NCBI GenBank assembly: GCA_016702645.1
Contig: JADJDP010000023.1
Coordinates: 1 to 64,000 of the forward strand
Origin: Flavobacteriales bacterium
GTDB lineage: Bacteria; Bacteroidota; Bacteroidia; Flavobacteriales_F; PHOS-HE28
Direction: 5' to 3'
DNA: 64,000 nt
Part shown: positions 27,074 to 36,590 of the stretch, one piece after another
How the letters are laid out: every line of letters begins with the position of its first letter
How positions within the stretch are numbered: position 1 is the first letter of the stretch
Notes under the pieces: generated by a model
The model's database searches: none
What the model saw: only the letters and a program-made list of their open reading frames with translations
Told to the model about the DNA's origin: nothing
Translations under genes and position numbers: made by a program

Positions 27074-28178
27074 CTACAACCCCAACTTCCCGCTCAGGAA
27101 CTTGTGCACTTTGCCCACGCGCTCCACCTGCCCTTTCGCTGCGAAGCGCTCGTAGAAGCCATCGTCGCGGAAGTCGCGGATGCTATCGGCCCAAGCGCTG
27201 CTCAATCGCTGGCCCCAACGTTGGGCACGAGTGTCCTCATCCCCACGATCACGGGCATTCAGGTCGGCGCAGACGCGGATCAGGGCCTTGATGGTAACAG
27301 GCTTGGTGATGTGGTACTTCGGATCGCCCCATGCGGATCCGAACGCGTTCTTGGCAGCACGGAAGAACTCCTGCAGCACCCGGTAGCGCTTCTCCACGGC
27401 GGCGTCGTTGATCTTCTCCTTTTTGTCGAAGGAGCGCGCCACCCAGCGGTGTACTTCGTTGAAGAATTCCGCCTGCATGATCCACTTCTCCTGCTTGCTG
27501 CGGTTGCCCAAGCGGTTGATGCGGTATTGCAGCGGGCTGCTGTCCTCGTTGTATAGGCGCTCGATCACCTTGGCAGCGAGGCGCTTGTCGGGCTTCTCCC
27601 AGCTCACGCGCTCGTACAGGTCGATGAGGTGGCTCTTGTTGATGCGTGTTGTGGTGCTGTTGATGATCACGAACATCTCGGCGGCGAAGTCCTCGCTCTC
27701 GCCGTCGAAGATGATGCAGGGCACATGGATGGTCTTGGCTTCCTGCGGATGCGAGCGCATGTAGAATTCAAGCGCGGCCAAACGGTGCTGACCATCAATG
27801 ATCAGGTATTTGTCCTTCGGCTCCTTCAGGTCGCCTATGTTCTTGGTGTTGCCGATGGGCGAGAAGATCGAGGATGTCGCTGCTGAAGAGGAGCACGGTG
27901 CCGGGGATCGGTGGCTGTGCCACGGCGGTTTCGTAGAAATTGCGGATCGCCTTGATCTTGCCATGCGACATGCTGCGCTGGAACGCGGAGTCGCTGCGCT
28001 CGATCTTCTGGATGAAGGAGGCCACCTCATCGCCCTTCTGGGCTTCCTCCGGTGCAATGGACTTCTCGCCCTCGGCGTAGAAGCGGCTGATGAAGCGCGC
28101 ACGGCGAAGGATGTCCTCGGCGGGGTAGGAGACGAAGTAGAAACTGGCGTCCTTTTGGCGGATCTGTGTGGCGATCAT
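27074..28178 (-). CDS. DGQHR-domain (DndB-like) protein; one apparent frameshift
   Basis: The product would be ~367 residues. The N-terminal part (MIATQIRQKDASFYF ... FSSDIL, 28178 to ~27871) and the C-terminal part (IFSPIGNTKNIG onward) are one frame apart; removing one base near 27870 gives a continuous FSSDILIFSPIGNTKN. The core motif IIDGQHRLAAL defines the family; FVIINSTTTRINKS and a long helical tail follow. DndB regulates DNA phosphorothioation operons, and lone DGQHR genes are common in defence islands, but no dnd, ssp or restriction gene is in the window. A promoter with correct spacing lies upstream. Confidence 0.82.
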
Positions 28179-28201
28179 GTGACTTGGGTTGGCGGCGGTT
28201 C

Positions 28202-28231
28202 CTAAAGTAACGGGCCGGGCGATCCGTCCAA
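28202..28231 (-). promoter_or_regulatory. Promoter of the DGQHR gene (TTG-N19-TACTTTAG)
   Basis: On the minus strand TTG (28231-28229), 19 bases, then TACTTTAG (28209-28202), one mismatch from TAnnTTTG. It ends 23 bases before the ATG at 28178. Confidence 0.5.
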
Positions 28232-28287
28232 AGGCTGAACGAAGGATACCTGCAACAACCGTCGATAAAATGCTGAGGGAGAGGCTC

Positions 28288-31062
28288 CTAGGGCTGCAAT
28301 TTGACCAGTCGGACCGTCCGCAGGCCGCCATTGGCACCTACTACACGAACTAGATAGGCCCCGGGAAGGGCATCGTGGAGGTCCAGGGTGGTGCGGCCTG
28401 TGCTGGGGAGCTTGGTGCTGAGAACCAAACGACCGGTTGCATCGAGGACCTCGATCGACCGAGCCGTCTCCGCTCCCAGGTCCAAGGTGACCTCGTCCGT
28501 GAAAGGGTTGGGGGCAACCGTGAGCGCACTCGCGGCCGTTTCTTCCACGGTGGTACAAAGCTCCACGACCACATCCACCGTGATGGAGCCGGGACATTCC
28601 CCCGCATTGGCCGAGGTGAGCGTCACCGACCACGTACCCGCACCCGCAGCCGTGGGGTCGAACACAACGAAGGAGCCCTCTCCTTCGGCCGCTCCCGACC
28701 ATGTGCCGGCGGGACTTCCAGTTATGGGGAAGGCAAGGTCATCATCACAGAGCACGCCCACTGGATCGATCACCGGGATGGTGGTGTTCCAGCGTTCGAT
28801 GGTGTTCGTATCGTTCACCAAGGTGCAGCCGTTGGGGCCGGTCCAAGTGTAGATGAGCGGGTAGGAGCCAGGGGCTAGCGAGGCAGGCTCCAGCACGCCG
28901 TTCGCATCCACGGGCGAAGACCATGTGCCACCAGCGGGTTGCGCGATCAACTGTACATCCGTGTCCGTGGAGCAGAACACCAGGTCGTCAACGAACCAGG
29001 AAAGAGAGACGGCGTCATAGAGGTCCACGGCCAGAGCTCCGGATGCGGCGCATCCCCCAGGGTCGAAGTAGGTGTAGGTGAGCAGGTAACCACCGGCGCC
29101 CAGGATCTGCGGATCCAGCGTGCTTCCAACAAGACCGGGTCCGCTCCAGATACCCCCGTTCGGTGTGGCCTGTGCATCCAGATCGATCGCCGTTCCGTTC
29201 ACGCATTGCGGCCCTATCGGTTCCACTGAAACAGTGGGGAAGTCGTCGCTCACCGTGATCAACAGGGTATCAGTGCCGGGGCATTGGAAGGGTTGGGTGG
29301 CATCGGCATGGAGCACCACGGTATAGATGCCGGCCCCTTGTGAGGGCAGGAAGGTGGCTCCCGACGTGTTCCAGCTATCGATGTCGCCGCTCCAGTTCAC
29401 ACCGAAGGGTGGCGCGTTGGCCGCCTGCACGAGCTGCGGCCCAGCGGTAATGCAGTACGGTCCCACCGCAACTATCTCAGCGGTCAAGGAGGTCCATACC
29501 TCTATGGGTTGTGACTCGGCTGCGCAGGTGGTGCCGGTGATATCCTCGTAGATCGCCACGAAGACACCATCGTCATAGGTCGTCGGATCAAGGATGCCTT
29601 CCGGGCTGAGTCCCACCCATAACGTTGCTGGTGGCACGGAAGAGACTTGGATCGGGGCATCGCCGGAACAAAGCACCCCGTTGATGTTGGGGCTGATCAC
29701 CGGTTCGGTAACAACGAAGATGCTCGCAGCAGCACCCACCGGGCAGCCTTCGGGCTCGTACAGCACATGAGTGAGCGGATAGGTTCCGGTTCCCTGAAGA
29801 TTGGTGCGATAGAGGATGTTCTGGTCCACGTTGAACCCGCTCCAGCGACCACCGTTCGGGTCGGCATCCGGCAGTTGGTAGGGCTCACCGTACATGCACA
29901 ACGGTGCAAGAGCAGGAAGATCGATCACCGTGGTGGCGGGTGAAAGGATGTTCCGGTACCAAGATGTTCCAACATCCGTGGTTATCACCACATCGGCCTT
30001 GTCATCGCCTGTGAAGTCTGCGACCAACAAGCCGGAGCCGCGTGGAACGGAAGTAAGGTCCGCGCGGTAAGCGAACGTGTTCAGTTCATTGGTCCATGCT
30101 GTCCAGCGCATGGGCAAATTGGGATTCGAGGGCATGTACACCACGCCCGTGGCTTCATTGCAGCCCAAGTGCGCGAACGTGCCGATGCCCGCGGATGTCC
30201 ATGGTTCCAACTCATGGTCGGTGAAGGCCGACCATGCACCGCCTTCGCCAATATGGTTCTCCGCCCAGTGCAACGCTATGGCACCTGCTTCTGCAAGGTC
30301 GAGATCGCCATCGTTGTCCACGTCGATGAGCGAGGAGGCGGACTCGTACGCGAAGCTGCTGCCGCTGATGAGCGTATCCACCTGCCAAATGCTCGCATCA
30401 CCAGCCAGATTCCGCAGTGCGAAGACCACCTGGTTCGAGTTGCTCACCACCAGATCGATGCCGCCCGTGAAGTCCATATCACCAGCGAGCAGGATGGAAT
30501 TCACCGCCCCGGGGATGCTGATCCCGGCCATGGTCAGTGCCCCAAAATTTCCCGTCGTATTGGGGAACCAATGGATATTGCCACCGGAGCCATCATCGAT
30601 GAACAGGACAACATCGGGGAAGCCCTCACCGGTGATGTCCGCGAGCTGCATGGCAGCGGGAACTGCCGGTAGATCGCCGATCAATACGGGCACGGCGAAT
30701 TGCGCATTGCCGAGGTTCTCGAACCACCAAACGGAGGTTTCAGAGGCATCGAGGAAAACAATGTCCGGCAGCGCATCATTGTTCAGATCGCCGGTTGTCC
30801 AGCGTCCGATGGGCTCGGTTGCCGAAACCACGTTGAGGGCGATGGAGAAATCGCCGTTACCATCCGTGTTCGCGAACCAGCGGAAGTGCTGGCTGTCGTA
30901 CGATCCCAAAAGGTCGGCGTCACCGTCCCCATCCACGTCCACAGCGCGGAGCGGTGGATCGCCCGCGTTCGGAGAAAGCTGGACCGGGGGTGCGAACTGG
31001 CCAACTACGATCCCGCATACGAGCAGGGAAAGAACGGCTGAAAGTCGCGCGAGGATCCGCAT
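28288..31062 (-). CDS. Large secreted T9SS protein with FG-GAP/VCBS propeller and Ig-like repeats
   Basis: A 924-residue surface protein. The signal peptide is MRILARLSAVLSLLVCGIVVGQ. The N-terminal ~380 residues carry FG-GAP/VCBS-type repeats with Asp-rich calcium loops (DVDGDGDADLLG, DLNNDALPDIVFLD, DVDNDGDLDLAEAG, DFTGDDKADVVIT), expected to fold as a beta-propeller. Several Ig/PKD-like repeats follow, each with a GGxWSGP-like strand and GxYxLTYTY ending, typical of gliding or adhesion proteins. The T9SS tail reads VAPNPFTDEVTLDL ... GAYLVRVV. It is likely an adhesin or structural surface protein; no enzyme domain is seen. Confidence 0.9.
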   Translation of the reverse strand: MRILARLSAVLSLLVCGIVVGQFAPPVQLSPNAGDPPLRAVDVDGDGDADLLGSYDSQHFRWFANTDGNGDFSIALNVVSATEPIGRWTTGDLNNDALPDIVFLDASETSVWWFENLGNAQFAVPVLIGDLPAVPAAMQLADITGEGFPDVVLFIDDGSGGNIHWFPNTTGNFGALTMAGISIPGAVNSILLAGDMDFTGGIDLVVSNSNQVVFALRNLAGDASIWQVDTLISGSSFAYESASSLIDVDNDGDLDLAEAGAIALHWAENHIGEGGAWSAFTDHELEPWTSAGIGTFAHLGCNEATGVVYMPSNPNLPMRWTAWTNELNTFAYRADLTSVPRGSGLLVADFTGDDKADVVITTDVGTSWYRNILSPATTVIDLPALAPLCMYGEPYQLPDADPNGGRWSGFNVDQNILYRTNLQGTGTYPLTHVLYEPEGCPVGAAASIFVVTEPVISPNINGVLCSGDAPIQVSSVPPATLWVGLSPEGILDPTTYDDGVFVAIYEDITGTTCAAESQPIEVWTSLTAEIVAVGPYCITAGPQLVQAANAPPFGVNWSGDIDSWNTSGATFLPSQGAGIYTVVLHADATQPFQCPGTDTLLITVSDDFPTVSVEPIGPQCVNGTAIDLDAQATPNGGIWSGPGLVGSTLDPQILGAGGYLLTYTYFDPGGCAASGALAVDLYDAVSLSWFVDDLVFCSTDTDVQLIAQPAGGTWSSPVDANGVLEPASLAPGSYPLIYTWTGPNGCTLVNDTNTIERWNTTIPVIDPVGVLCDDDLAFPITGSPAGTWSGAAEGEGSFVVFDPTAAGAGTWSVTLTSANAGECPGSITVDVVVELCTTVEETAASALTVAPNPFTDEVTLDLGAETARSIEVLDATGRLVLSTKLPSTGRTTLDLHDALPGAYLVRVVGANGGLRTVRLVKLQP

Positions 31063-31068
31063 GGAGGT

Positions 31069-31089
31069 TGCGCCACGGGCCGTGGCGCA
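31069..31089. promoter_or_regulatory. 10-bp GC-rich inverted repeat just before the start codon of the 28288 gene
   Basis: TGCGCCACGG and CCGTGGCGCA flank one base, only 6 bases upstream of the ATG at 31062. In RNA this folds into a very stable hairpin. It could mask the ribosome site, be an operator, or terminate the upstream usp transcript. Confidence 0.5.
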
Positions 31090-31131
31090 TCGGGAACGGG
31101 CAGCAAGATAGCGGAAGCGACGCCTTGGTCC

Positions 31132-31920
31132 TCAGGCGCAAAGCACGGGAACCAGTGCCTCGTTCGCGAGAATACGCTCTTTCTCAGCGTCGGCTATGTA
31201 GCGGTACTCCTCACTGGCATGGGCCATGATGGCAATGCACCCGGCTCCGATGGACTTGGCGTATTCCACGGTGGGACCGGAGAAACCAACGCTGAAGCCT
31301 GCCTGTGGCACATTGGCTTCCACATGGGCGATGCCCTCCTGCTCCAAGCGTTGGAGCATGGCCAGTTTGTTCCTCAACAACTCATCGCTGGGTTGTTCAC
31401 CGGGACGCATGAGTTGGAAAACATGCACTTCCGCGGAGTGGGCGGTGGCCAGGGTGCATACCGCGTCCAACAGTCTTGCAATGGTCGCGTGGCCTGCCAC
31501 CGGGAGCACGATGCGGGACAGGTCGCCATCCACCGCACTGCCGGCTTGCACGACGAAGGAGGGGACATGCGATCGACGAACGAGTTTCAGGATGTCCGCA
31601 CCGAAAAGTGATTGACGCAGTCCGTGCGGCCCATGCGTACCCATGACCAACAAACTCCGGTCCTTGCCGGATTCTTCAACGATGACATCCTTGAAATCTC
31701 CCTCGATCAAGAGGATCCGTACGCCCGTGCCACCAATGCTTTCCACCTGCTTTTCCATGGCGGCTTGCATCTGGGCACGTCGCTCGTCGGTGCGCTCGGC
31801 TTTGCCCAACACATGCAAGAGGGATACGCGCGTTCCCATGCGGTCGGCCAATGCCAAGGCCTTGCGCAACGCGGCGTCCGAGGCGGGGGTGAGGTCGGTG
31901 GTACAGAGCAGGTCTTTCAT
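31132..31920 (-). CDS. Tandem-domain universal stress protein
   Basis: A 262-residue cytoplasmic protein with two UspA-like folds. Domain 1 starts MKDLLCTTDLTPASDAALRKALALA and has the ATP-site-like LVMGTHGPHGLRQSLFG (GxxGxxxxxxG pattern). Domain 2 (from IVLPVAGHATIARLLDAV) is degenerate, ending in IAIMAHASEEYRYI without a full nucleotide loop. Such proteins bind ATP or act as stress-responsive switches; the partner is unknown. The ATG at 31920 is used since upstream in-frame codons add only random sequence. Confidence 0.9.
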   Translation of the reverse strand: MKDLLCTTDLTPASDAALRKALALADRMGTRVSLLHVLGKAERTDERRAQMQAAMEKQVESIGGTGVRILLIEGDFKDVIVEESGKDRSLLVMGTHGPHGLRQSLFGADILKLVRRSHVPSFVVQAGSAVDGDLSRIVLPVAGHATIARLLDAVCTLATAHSAEVHVFQLMRPGEQPSDELLRNKLAMLQRLEQEGIAHVEANVPQAGFSVGFSGPTVEYAKSIGAGCIAIMAHASEEYRYIADAEKERILANEALVPVLCA

Positions 31921-32034
31921 CGAGCGCCAAGATATCGCCCGCATCGCACGCATTGTTCATGCTGCAGGGTAAGCCTTCCAACGTCCACGCGTGTGTGATG
32001 CGGGTAGCAAAGGGTCCGCTACGCCGCCAGCGCC

Positions 32035-32041
32035 TACTTTG
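32035..32041 (+). promoter_or_regulatory. Possible -7 element (TACTTTG) of the choice-of-anchor B gene
   Basis: The 7-base variant TAnTTTG, 22 bases ahead of the start, as at 17476. Confidence 0.3.
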
Positions 32042-32063
32042 GGCCATCTTTTCCAGATCCTCC

Positions 32064-34448
32064 ATGCGCATCCTGCTTTCCGCCTTTCTGTTGTCCGTGT
32101 GTATGAACACCATGGGCCAGTTGAACATTTCACTTGTTGGGCACCTCGATTACCAGGCGCTGCGCCAGAGCAACCTTAGCAATTTGTGGGGATACACGGA
32201 TGAGACCGGTATCGAATACGCACTGGTGGGTGTAAATGGTGGTGGCCAGCAGGGTACAGGTGGCATTTCCGTGGTGAGCCTGGAGGATCCGGCCAATCCG
32301 GTCGAGATCTTCTTCTTCGCCGGTCCGAACTCCATTTGGCGCGAGGTGAAGGTGTGGGAGGATCACGCATACATCACCACCGAAGCGGAGAGCGGCGGGA
32401 TCACGATCGTGGACCTGAGCCCGCTACCCCAGAGCAACAACCTGAACGCCATCCTGTGGAACGCTCCGGACTGGAGCACTTCCCATTCGCTCTTCATCGA
32501 TGAGAACGGACGCCTCTATCTGCATGGGCACAACAGGGATCCGGGCAATGGTGGGGCCATCATGTACGACCTTACCCAGGATCCGATGAACCCGGTCGAG
32601 GTTGGCGAGTTCGATCAGTGGTACGTCCACGACAGCTTCGCTCAGAACAACATCCTCTATGCTGCACATGTGTATGATGGCTTCTTCAGCATCGTGGATG
32701 TGAGCGATCCCGCCAACCCGGTCCTACTCGGCACACAACCGACACCCAGCGATTTCACGCACAATACCTGGCAGGACGACAGTGGCCAGTTCCTGTTCAC
32801 CACGGATGAGCGACCTGGCTCCTATATCGGTGCCTACGACGTGAGCGACCCCAGCGACATCCAGGAAGTGGACCGCCTTCGAAGCGATGTGGACGATGGT
32901 GCAATCATCCATAACACCTACTGGCACGACAACAAGCTGTATCATTCCTACTACACCAAGGGTGTGGCGATCTACGATGTCACCTACCCGCACAACATGG
33001 TCGAGGTGGGCAACTACGACACGTATCCCGGTACGGGGAACGGCTTCAATGGTGCTTGGGGTGTCTATCCGTACTTCCCTTCGGGCCGCATCATCATCTC
33101 GGATATTGAGGGAGGATTGTTCGTACTGCAACCCGATGTGCCACAAGCTTGCTGGTTGGAAGGTGTTGTCACCAATTCCCAGACGTCAGCGCCGATCGCA
33201 GGGGCCACGGTGAACATCGCCGTGATCAACATCACGGAGAGCACCCAGCTCAGTGGAGCGTATGCCACGGGCTACCATACGGCCGGGAACTACGCCGTGC
33301 AGGTTTCCGCACCGGGCTATTCCAGTGAGACCATTTTCAACGTGGGCTTTGTTGCCGGCCAGGTCACCACGCTCAACGTGCAGTTGGACCCCTTGACCGC
33401 TTTTTCCATTCATGGCAATGTGATCACTGCGGTGACCGGTGCGCCTGTTCCCAATGCGCAAGTGGTTTTCAGCAGCCCCTCTTTCAACCTCACCGCCCAG
33501 GCTGATGCCGCTGGGGAGTTCGATCTACCGACCGTGTTCGAGGATGATTACGTCGTTACAGCCGCGCAATGGGGCTGGCGCACCGTGTGTCTGCCCGCGC
33601 AAAACTTCACCGCTGGCAGCGGCCCTTTCACCATCACCATGGAGGAAGGGTATTATGATGACATGGTCACCGACCTGGGTTGGGAGGTTTCCGGTACGGC
33701 AACGGCGGGGATGTGGGAACGCGGTGTGCCGCAAGGGACCTCACTCGGTAACACGGCTAGCAATCCGGGTGCGGATGTGACCAACGATTGTGGCGAACAA
33801 GCGTACGTGACCGGCAATGGTGGAGGCTCTGCCGGGGACGACGATGTGGATGGTGGAAGCACGGTGCTCAGTTCACCTGTTTTCGATGCCACCGAAGGTG
33901 CGCAACCGCACGTTCGCTACAAGCGATGGTTCTTCAATGGTGGCGGTTCCGGGAATCCGAACGACACCTATCGGATCGAGATCTTCAACGGCACGAGCAC
34001 TGCTGCCATGGAGACCATTACGGCGGCAACCGCAGGCTCATCCTCTTGGCAACAGTCCGACTTTGCGATCGCTTCCTTCGTAGCGCCCACGGCCAATATG
34101 CGCCTGATCGCCACTGCTGTGGATGGTCAGCCGGGCCATGTTCTCGAAGCAGGTTTGGATGAATTCGAACTGGTGTACGAGAACACCAGCGCACTGCCCG
34201 ATGCTGCCCGTGTTGCTTGGAGCCTATGGCCCAACCCGAACAGTGGTCAATTCAACGTGCGTGTGAACGAATCAGTGGCCGCGATCGTGGAAGTGATGGA
34301 TGCGACCGGCCGCATGGTCGACCTGCAACGGTTGAATGGTGGATCCGCAGCAACGATCGACCTGAACGTCGGCACAGGTGCGTACCTCGTTCGCATCCGG
34401 ACGTCGGATGGGCGCATGGCGCAGGAGCGCGTTATCGTGATGGAGTGA
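32064..34448 (+). CDS. Choice-of-anchor B family secreted protein with T9SS domain
   Basis: A 794-residue protein starting MRILLSAFLLSVCMNTMGQ (signal peptide). Residues ~20-380 are the choice-of-anchor B domain with LVIVD-type repeats (LWGYTDETGIEYALVG, GISVVSLEDPANPVEI, GITIVDLSPL, FSIVDVSDPANPVLLG, GAYDVSDPSDIQEV). Two carboxypeptidase-regulatory-like beta-sandwiches follow (GATVNIAVIN and AVTGAPVPNAQVVF), then a MAM/jelly-roll-type region, and a T9SS tail (LWPNPNSGQFNVRV ... GAYLVRIRT). It is presumably anchored or released at the outer surface; no catalytic motif is seen. Confidence 0.9.
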   Translation: MRILLSAFLLSVCMNTMGQLNISLVGHLDYQALRQSNLSNLWGYTDETGIEYALVGVNGGGQQGTGGISVVSLEDPANPVEIFFFAGPNSIWREVKVWEDHAYITTEAESGGITIVDLSPLPQSNNLNAILWNAPDWSTSHSLFIDENGRLYLHGHNRDPGNGGAIMYDLTQDPMNPVEVGEFDQWYVHDSFAQNNILYAAHVYDGFFSIVDVSDPANPVLLGTQPTPSDFTHNTWQDDSGQFLFTTDERPGSYIGAYDVSDPSDIQEVDRLRSDVDDGAIIHNTYWHDNKLYHSYYTKGVAIYDVTYPHNMVEVGNYDTYPGTGNGFNGAWGVYPYFPSGRIIISDIEGGLFVLQPDVPQACWLEGVVTNSQTSAPIAGATVNIAVINITESTQLSGAYATGYHTAGNYAVQVSAPGYSSETIFNVGFVAGQVTTLNVQLDPLTAFSIHGNVITAVTGAPVPNAQVVFSSPSFNLTAQADAAGEFDLPTVFEDDYVVTAAQWGWRTVCLPAQNFTAGSGPFTITMEEGYYDDMVTDLGWEVSGTATAGMWERGVPQGTSLGNTASNPGADVTNDCGEQAYVTGNGGGSAGDDDVDGGSTVLSSPVFDATEGAQPHVRYKRWFFNGGGSGNPNDTYRIEIFNGTSTAAMETITAATAGSSSWQQSDFAIASFVAPTANMRLIATAVDGQPGHVLEAGLDEFELVYENTSALPDAARVAWSLWPNPNSGQFNVRVNESVAAIVEVMDATGRMVDLQRLNGGSAATIDLNVGTGAYLVRIRTSDGRMAQERVIVME

Positions 34449-34457
34449 CCGGTCTGC

Positions 34458-35432
34458 TCAGCGCCTGCGAGGCGATGAGGTGCTGCAGTTGTCCTTGAGC
34501 AACTGGTCCAATTCGGGCACATCGCCCAGTGCTTTCGCCACGGAGAGGTCTTCACAGGCCTTCTCACGCTCACCGCGGCGCAAGCGCAACATGCCGCGTG
34601 TTCGCAGCGCGTAGGGGTTCGAGGGGAAATTGCGCAGGCTGCGTTCCACATCGGCCCAAGCTTCCGTCTCCTTGCCCGTCTTGAGGTACAGGTACGCACG
34701 GTTGCTCAGCGCCACCGGTTCATCCGGGTCGTACTCCAAAGCGCGCTCGCACATCGGCAGCGCTTCATCGTACCGCCCCAACATGATCAATTCGTAACCG
34801 CGATTGGTCCAGTGCCCGATGTCGGAAGGGTCGAGTTCGCACAGGCGCTCAAGGATGCGCAGGGCATCAGCATTGCGATCGGCATTGTCATAGAGCCGCG
34901 CGAGCAAACGCATGCCCTGCACATCCTCCATACCCAGTGCCACGGCTTGCTCGAAGGCGAGGATGGCGGTGTCGTTCCGTTTCAACCCGGCGAGCGCTTC
35001 ACCCCGCAGGTAGCAGGATCGCGCACGCATGCGGTTCTCCTTGGCATGGGCAATGGCGCGGCTGGCGTGGTACTCGGCGGTGGCACTGTCCTCGGCACGC
35101 AATGCGTACATGGCCCGCTGATAATGGGCTTCGGCGGATGTGCTGTCGATCTTCAGTGCTTTTTCAACGTCCTGGAGGAAGCGGTCCATGCGGTCGAGCG
35201 TGTACCACGCCCGGGCGCGCCCCAAGTGTGTGGCGGTGGACGATTCCTTCTTCACCGCTTGATCGAAGATCTCCAATGCCCGCTGCGGTTTGTCCACGTC
35301 CATGAGCGAGTCCGCTCGAACCAGCAGCAGTTGCACGCTCTGGCTGTGCGAAGTGATCGCACCGGCCATGGCGATGGCGATTAGCACGAACGTGCGGAAA
35401 CAAGGGACGATGCGGAACGGGGATACCATCAT
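34458..35432 (-). CDS. TPR-repeat protein, exported
   Basis: About 324 residues. The N-terminus (MMVSPFRIVPCFRTFVLIAIAMAGAITSHSQ) is a signal peptide, so the protein is likely periplasmic. Six or more tetratricopeptide repeats follow (for example AYHQRAMYALRAEDSATAEYH-like units and GYELIMLGRYDEALPMCERALEYDP), giving a protein-binding solenoid. The start is chosen from the exact -7 box at 35442-35449, which places the transcript start at about 35435, so the ATG at 35432 or 35429 would have almost no leader. It converges with the choice-of-anchor B gene, leaving 9 bases between stops. Confidence 0.88.
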   Translation of the reverse strand: MMVSPFRIVPCFRTFVLIAIAMAGAITSHSQSVQLLLVRADSLMDVDKPQRALEIFDQAVKKESSTATHLGRARAWYTLDRMDRFLQDVEKALKIDSTSAEAHYQRAMYALRAEDSATAEYHASRAIAHAKENRMRARSCYLRGEALAGLKRNDTAILAFEQAVALGMEDVQGMRLLARLYDNADRNADALRILERLCELDPSDIGHWTNRGYELIMLGRYDEALPMCERALEYDPDEPVALSNRAYLYLKTGKETEAWADVERSLRNFPSNPYALRTRGMLRLRRGEREKACEDLSVAKALGDVPELDQLLKDNCSTSSPRRR

Positions 35433-35441
35433 GCTAGCCGA

Positions 35442-35449
35442 CAAATGTA
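35442..35449 (-). promoter_or_regulatory. -7 promoter element (TACATTTG) of the TPR gene
   Basis: An exact TAnnTTTG on the minus strand, 9 bases before the likely start codon. No TTG at 19-base spacing is seen. Confidence 0.5.
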
Positions 35450-35537
35450 ACGGGCACCGCGTCCGGCGAAGACCATGCCGCCGTCATCGTTGTCCCACAA
35501 TACTGTTGGGATAGGGATCGAAAAAGGTCCTTGACCA

Positions 35538-36557
35538 TTACCAGCGTGCCACGGGCATCGTCTCCAAGGATGCATGCACACCTGCCAGATGCAGGAAGTG
35601 CCCTGCCATGGCGATCATGGCCGCATTGTCGGTGCAATAGGCGAAGGGTGGCAGGTAGAGTTCCCATTGCTCGCGCTGTGCGAGCGCGGTGGCTTGCTCC
35701 CGCAATGCGCTGTTCGCGCTGACCCCTCCACTGATCCCGATACGCGGTACCCCGTGCGTACGCCCTGCCTTTTGCAGCTTTCGCAGGAGTATGTCCACGA
35801 TCTGCTGCTGCAACGAAGCGCACAGGTGCGATAGTTCACGCTCCACAAAGTCGGCGTCTTCCGCGACGTTCTTCCGCACCAGGTTGGCGAAGGCGGTTTT
35901 GATACCACTGAAGCTCATGTCCAACCCTTGCACTGCGGGCACCGGCAGCTTGAACCGCTTGCCATCGCCTGACCGCGCATGCTGGTCCACCAATGGGCCA
36001 CCCGGATAGGGCAACCCCAGGATCTTGGCGCCTTTGTCGAAGGCTTCCCCGGCGGCGTCATCCAGTGTGGTGCCGAGTACTTCCATGTCCAGCGGACCGC
36101 GCACAAGGATCAGTTGGGTATGCCCGCCGCTCACCGTGAGGTTGATGAAGGGGAAGATGGGGGCAGGTCGCGTCTCCGTGTCCTGGATGAAATGGGCCAG
36201 CACGTGCGCCTTCAAGTGGTCCACCGCTACCAGCGGTTTGCCCAACGCCTGCGCCAAGGAGCGTGCGAAGCAGGTCCCCACGAGCAGGGCCCCGATCAAG
36301 CCGGGACCTTGCGTGAAAGCCACTACATCAATGGACTCCTTCACGATGCCCGCTTGTCGCAACGCTTCATCCACGACCGGTACAATGTGTTCCTGATGCG
36401 CGCGGCTGGCAAGTTCCGGTACTACGCCACCCCAGGCCCGGTGTACTTCCTGCCCGGCGATCACGTTCGAGCGCACGACCCCGCCAACGAGCACGGCGGC
36501 GGCCGTTTCATCGCATGAACTCTCGATTCCGAGCACGGTGAGCGTTCCTTGGGACAT
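35538..36557 (-). CDS. tsaD: tRNA N6-adenosine threonylcarbamoyltransferase (TsaD)
   Basis: With TsaB and TsaE this enzyme transfers the threonylcarbamoyl group to A37 of ANN-decoding tRNAs, a nearly universal modification. The 339-residue protein has the ASKHA fold: GIESSCDETAAAV, the metal-binding HxxxH in DHLKAHVLAH, LTVSGGHTQL, GEAFDKGAKILGLPYPGG, SFSGIKTA and GISGGVSANSALR, and YCTDNAAMIA. Length and motifs are complete. Its 5' end overlaps or abuts the divergent tamB promoter. Confidence 0.97.
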   Translation of the reverse strand: MSQGTLTVLGIESSCDETAAAVLVGGVVRSNVIAGQEVHRAWGGVVPELASRAHQEHIVPVVDEALRQAGIVKESIDVVAFTQGPGLIGALLVGTCFARSLAQALGKPLVAVDHLKAHVLAHFIQDTETRPAPIFPFINLTVSGGHTQLILVRGPLDMEVLGTTLDDAAGEAFDKGAKILGLPYPGGPLVDQHARSGDGKRFKLPVPAVQGLDMSFSGIKTAFANLVRKNVAEDADFVERELSHLCASLQQQIVDILLRKLQKAGRTHGVPRIGISGGVSANSALREQATALAQREQWELYLPPFAYCTDNAAMIAMAGHFLHLAGVHASLETMPVARW

Positions 36558-36576
36558 CGGGTGCGGGCTACTTTTG
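36549..36576 (+). promoter_or_regulatory. Promoter of tamB (TTG-N17-TACTTTTG)
   Basis: TTG (36549-36551), 17 bases, then an exact TAnnTTTG (36569-36576). The TTG and spacer overlap the first codons of tsaD on the other strand. It implies that translation of tamB begins after ~36583. Confidence 0.5.
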
Positions 36577-36590
36577 ACCGGATCGGCCCG

